Below the pieces are notes generated by a model. That model searched no databases, was not told the DNA's origin, and saw only the letters and a list, made by a program, of their open reading frames with translations. From assembly GCA_945872085.1 (NCBI GenBank), contig CAMBYG010000007.1, forward strand, positions 1 through 45,629: 45,629 nt of DNA. The letters are read 5' to 3'. Within the stretch, counting starts at the first letter, position 1, and each line of letters starts with the position of its first letter. This DNA comes from Chitinophaga pinensis. Its GTDB lineage: Bacteria; Bacteroidota; Bacteroidia; Chitinophagales; Chitinophagaceae. Shown piece by piece: positions 42,214 through 45,629 of this stretch. A program made the translations under genes and the position numbers.

Positions 42214-45200
42214 TGGCTAAAAGATTTATATATATTATTGCATTTATGCTATTGCAGCTGGTTTCTTTTGCACAGACACCGGTTTGGTTACCTATTTCAA
42301 ATCTAATAGCATGGTATCCGAATGCGGGTAATTTTATAGATAGTAGCAATAACGGATTTAATGGGACTAATTACGGAGCAGTAGCAACAACAGATAGATA
42401 TAATGTTAGTAATAGAGCATTTTCTTATGGCTTATCAAATTGCAATACGTATGCTCAAGCAAGCATAAATACAAATGCAATTACCAATGCTTCGTCTATA
42501 TCTTTTTGGTTTTACTTAAATCCAGCTGTTTGTTCTTCGCCTACTATTTTGCAATTGCATAATGGTTGTTCATCTTGTATTGGAAATTTTGATGCATCAT
42601 GGAATACTACTTTAAATAGTTTTATTATTAAACATAAATTAACGGCTGCTATTACTGTTGCAGACACTGTTTCCACAATGGCTTCGGGTATTTGGTATCA
42701 TGTGGCTTATGTAAATAATGGCATTAATGCTAAATTTTACATAAATGGTGTGCTCCATAAAACTACGCCTAGTTTAACAAGCTTTAGTCTAGGCAGTTCT
42801 TTGGTTTTTGGTAAAAATTCATTTATACCCAATTCTAGTTTTAATGGCAAACTTGATGATGTTGCTGTTTGGAGTCGTGCTTTAACACCTTGCGAGGTAA
42901 ATACTTTATACGAAAGTATTTCTCAACCTTTTGCTAGTTTATATAGAATTGCTGGTTCTACAGCTTCGGCAATTGCTGCAAATAATGGTATGCCCTGGAT
43001 GGTCGATTCCACTATAACAGTAAATACAACTATAGTCCATACGGCTGCTCGCGTTGCTATTAATACTAATTTTAACGCTGGCGATGTATTAAGTGCAAAC
43101 AATCTGCCTACAGGTGTATCGGGATCATTTAATACGACTAGTGGTATACTTACTTTTACGGGTAATTTAACGCCATCTAATGTACAGGCAGCTTTTAGAG
43201 CGGTTAAGTTTGCTACTACCTCTTCTGTATTGTTACCAAGATTTTTGACGTTCAGTTTAGGTGATGTTTATTCAAATGCAAATGGTCATTTTTATAAAAT
43301 AAATGTTTCCAATCAAGATTGGCAAAGTGCAAAATTAGCAGCTCAAAGTACAGCCTATTTTGGTATGCAAGGATATTTAGCAACAGTTACCTCGGCATTA
43401 GAAAATAATTTCATTAAAAATATTACGCCTTATACCTCTGCATGGTTAGGTGGAAGTGATGAGTTTAATGCTATTAATTCTGTTTTGGGTACTTCCTTAT
43501 ATGCCAATCAATCTGTATCAGAAAATAAATATTACTGGGTAAATGGTCCGGAAGCTGGTTTGCAATTTTCCCAAAATAATTTTCCTTCAACTACGCAACC
43601 TGGCATGTATGCCAATTGGATGAACGGTGAACCTAATAATGCAGGTGCCAATGAGCATTATGTGCAATTACAAACTGCTGCAGGTCAATGGAATGACATG
43701 CCGAATTCGAGTATTTTAATGCCTTCTGTTGTTGAATATGGAGAGATGGGTTTGGATAGTTGTATTATTGCTGCGTTTACTAAGCGCGTTAATGTTATTG
43801 TCAATACTGCTCCTACAATAACTCCGGGATATGTAGTTTATAACTGTGCCGGGGCAACAACACAATTTACTATTACCGTAAAAGACCAGGAGACAAGTGC
43901 ATCTGGTTTAATGCTAAGCCTTGCGCATACCAATCCAGGAATTGTAGTTACTAATTCATTGCAAAGTAGTGGAATAGACACCCTTCGCACTATAACCTTT
44001 ACATCATATAATGCCCTCAGTGGATTAGATACATTAATCATTACAGTTGTTGATTCTTCTGGTTTATCAACAACAACCAATTTCCCAATTGTAGTCGACT
44101 TTATTACAAATAATAACCCAATTATTGAAGATACCATAAGAGCATGCGGTAGTGTTGTGCAAGTTACAGCAGCAAGTAATTTAGGAACTTATTTGTGGAA
44201 TTCGGGGCATACTACAAATAGTTTTAATGCTGTAATAACTAATAAATATACCTTGCAAATAACAAAAGGTGCTTGTATTGTTAACGACACCGTTATAGTA
44301 GGGCTTACAAAAGCTAATATTCTGCAAGGTGATACCATGGTAATTTGTAGTGGTTCAACAGCTGGTATAAGTGTTGAATTACCAACTTGTTCTTATTTGC
44401 AAAATACAATAATTGCTGGCTATCAGTATAAGGGTTCATTCAATGGAAGTTATTATTACATGGCAGATGTTCCAACTTGTTGGGTAACGGCTAAAAATAA
44501 TGCGCAAAATGCATACCCTTGTGCCTATTTAGTTTGTATTGATAATAATGCCGAACAACAATTTGTTCAAAATTTAAGTGCTAATAATATCTGGATTGGT
44601 TATTATTTAGATGCATTTAATAATTGGAAATGGGTTAATGGTCAGGCAACTTCTTATACTAATTGGAGAGTGGGATCTCCCAATGGTGGTAGTATAGAAC
44701 CTTATGCACATATTTTGACAGATAGTTGTGTGGGGCCAAATCAATGGGATGATTTTAAAAACTGTGCGGTCAATAGTGTTTGTGATTCTAATATTTATGG
44801 AGTATTAGAAATTAAACCAGGAAATTATATTACCCAATTAGTTGCGCCAATTACATATTTATGGTCGAATGGCGCTACAAGCGCTACTATAAATGTTTCA
44901 CCTACACAAACTACTACCTATTGGGTAAAGGTGAGTAATGGGATTACTTATTGTATGGATACCATTGTGGTAGTGGTGAAACCATCCCCTTCAGCAGTTA
45001 TACAATCAATTAATGCGCCAATTTTCTGTCAAGGCAATTCAGTGGTTATGACAGCAAGTACGGGTTTGAATTATACCTATCAATGGTTTTACAACAATCA
45101 AATAATACCTAATGCTACTGCGAGTACATACAGTGCAACTCAATCGGGTAGTTATTTTGTAAAAGTTAACTTAAATGGATGCGTTAAAAATTCAAATGTT

Positions 45201-45629
45201 ATAACAACAACATTATTAGCTTGGACGAATCCAATTATCAATGCTACAGGTAATACCTCTATTTGTTTTGGCGATAGTGTTTTGTTATATTCCAATACCA
45301 ATCCTTCATTTATTTATAAATGGTATAGAAATGGAGTGCTTGTACCTGGTGCAACTACATCTCAGTATAAAGCATACCAATCTGGCGATTATAAAATTGA
45401 GATTTCTAATGCGGCTAATTGTTCTTTATTTTCCAACGTAATCAGCGTAGTGGTGGCGCAGCCAATTTTAAATAGTACACAGCCTAGTGGTCCAATAATC
45501 AATATCTGTAAAGACAATTCTTTAATTCTAACGGCAGCCCTAACACCTAATGTAAGCTACCAGTGGTATCAGAATAATGTACCAATAAGCGGAGCTACCA
45601 GTAATCTATTTAGTATCACATTGCCGGGT
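42213..45629 (+). CDS. Giant LamG/C-type-lectin/Ig-repeat surface protein, N-terminal part
   Basis: The ATG overlaps the stop of the PorP/SprF gene (TAATG) and the frame stays open to the window end, so 1139 residues of a longer protein are visible. Order: signal peptide (MAKRFIYIIAFMLLQLVSFA, cleaved before or after Q21); LamG domain (about 28-235, ending LDDVAVWSRALTPCEV); a beta module (about 240-350); a first C-type-lectin-like domain (about 358-510) with EPN at 473-475 and WND at 493-495; two further beta modules (about 528-705); a second lectin-like domain (about 735-868) with SPN at 822-824 and WDD at 845-847; then Ig-like repeats from about 927. EPN with WND is the calcium- and mannose-type sugar site in this fold, so glycan binding is plausible for the first. 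A C-terminal T9SS signal is expected beyond the window. Confidence 0.85.
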   Translation, partial: MAKRFIYIIAFMLLQLVSFAQTPVWLPISNLIAWYPNAGNFIDSSNNGFNGTNYGAVATTDRYNVSNRAFSYGLSNCNTYAQASINTNAITNASSISFWFYLNPAVCSSPTILQLHNGCSSCIGNFDASWNTTLNSFIIKHKLTAAITVADTVSTMASGIWYHVAYVNNGINAKFYINGVLHKTTPSLTSFSLGSSLVFGKNSFIPNSSFNGKLDDVAVWSRALTPCEVNTLYESISQPFASLYRIAGSTASAIAANNGMPWMVDSTITVNTTIVHTAARVAINTNFNAGDVLSANNLPTGVSGSFNTTSGILTFTGNLTPSNVQAAFRAVKFATTSSVLLPRFLTFSLGDVYSNANGHFYKINVSNQDWQSAKLAAQSTAYFGMQGYLATVTSALENNFIKNITPYTSAWLGGSDEFNAINSVLGTSLYANQSVSENKYYWVNGPEAGLQFSQNNFPSTTQPGMYANWMNGEPNNAGANEHYVQLQTAAGQWNDMPNSSILMPSVVEYGEMGLDSCIIAAFTKRVNVIVNTAPTITPGYVVYNCAGATTQFTITVKDQETSASGLMLSLAHTNPGIVVTNSLQSSGIDTLRTITFTSYNALSGLDTLIITVVDSSGLSTTTNFPIVVDFITNNNPIIEDTIRACGSVVQVTAASNLGTYLWNSGHTTNSFNAVITNKYTLQITKGACIVNDTVIVGLTKANILQGDTMVICSGSTAGISVELPTCSYLQNTIIAGYQYKGSFNGSYYYMADVPTCWVTAKNNAQNAYPCAYLVCIDNNAEQQFVQNLSANNIWIGYYLDAFNNWKWVNGQATSYTNWRVGSPNGGSIEPYAHILTDSCVGPNQWDDFKNCAVNSVCDSNIYGVLEIKPGNYITQLVAPITYLWSNGATSATINVSPTQTTTYWVKVSNGITYCMDTIVVVVKPSPSAVIQSINAPIFCQGNSVVMTASTGLNYTYQWFYNNQIIPNATASTYSATQSGSYFVKVNLNGCVKNSNVITTTLLAWTNPIINATGNTSICFGDSVLLYSNTNPSFIYKWYRNGVLVPGATTSQYKAYQSGDYKIEISNAANCSLFSNVISVVVAQPILNSTQPSGPIINICKDNSLILTAALTPNVSYQWYQNNVPISGATSNLFSITLPG

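Noticed and set aside
45241-45441. 66-residue plus-strand open frame near the window end
   Set aside because: It is out of frame inside the third giant gene, whose Ig-like repeats continue through it.
24913-45629. Phase-variable repeat tracts in the adhesin genes
   Set aside because: No long homopolymer or short tandem-repeat tract was seen near the starts or within the reading frames, so slippage switching is not supported.

Overview
The window is AT-rich bacterial DNA from a member of the Bacteroidota, most likely the Chitinophagia/Sphingobacteriia side. The evidence is two tandem OmpH/Skp chaperones behind BamA, DUF4369-thioredoxin and DUF2851 proteins, a DUF2027-Smr protein, type IX secretion (T9SS) signals of both kinds, a PorP/SprF protein, and recurrent TAnnTTTG promoter boxes in place of an E. 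coli-like -10. No rRNA, tRNA, CRISPR array, insertion sequence or phage gene was seen. No gap between genes exceeds 300 bases.

Positions 1-24633 are housekeeping DNA. The 3' part of bamA and two Skp-like chaperones (outer-membrane assembly) face lysS. Next on the minus strand come rlmD and a propeller lipoprotein. On the plus strand follow a periplasmic thioredoxin and a double-PpiC foldase, then rdgB with a DUF2027-Smr gene. A minus-strand block holds rpsT, an MltD-like lytic transglycosylase, tatA, rluD, a MauE/DoxX-thioredoxin fusion and a small Cys-bearing lipoprotein. The plus strand then carries a DUF58 gene, the classic yceD-rpmF-plsX cluster, mrp-pyrF, a DUF2851 gene, an outer-membrane protein gene and lipA, interrupted by a minus-strand carboxypeptidase-regulatory-like gene and an OsmC gene.

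Positions 24634-45629 are a surface-adhesin region. A 2401-residue protein (DUF7948-like N-terminus, seven SBBP propeller repeats, twenty Ig/PKD units, type A T9SS signal) is followed by a convergent WYL regulator. Then comes a tight plus-strand unit: a 2567-residue protein (LamG, 23 Ig_7-like repeats, type B T9SS signal), a PorP/SprF protein two bases later, and a third giant gene overlapping it as TAATG. The third gene (LamG, two C-type-lectin-like domains, Ig repeats) runs off the window end. This pairing of a type B cargo, its PorP/SprF partner and a putative lectin is the most interesting part.

Six start codons (tlpA-like, tatA, yceD, the 18402 gene, mrp, lipA) were placed downstream of the longest open frame, because the upstream codons precede the signal peptide or the conserved start of the protein, or overlap the promoter box.
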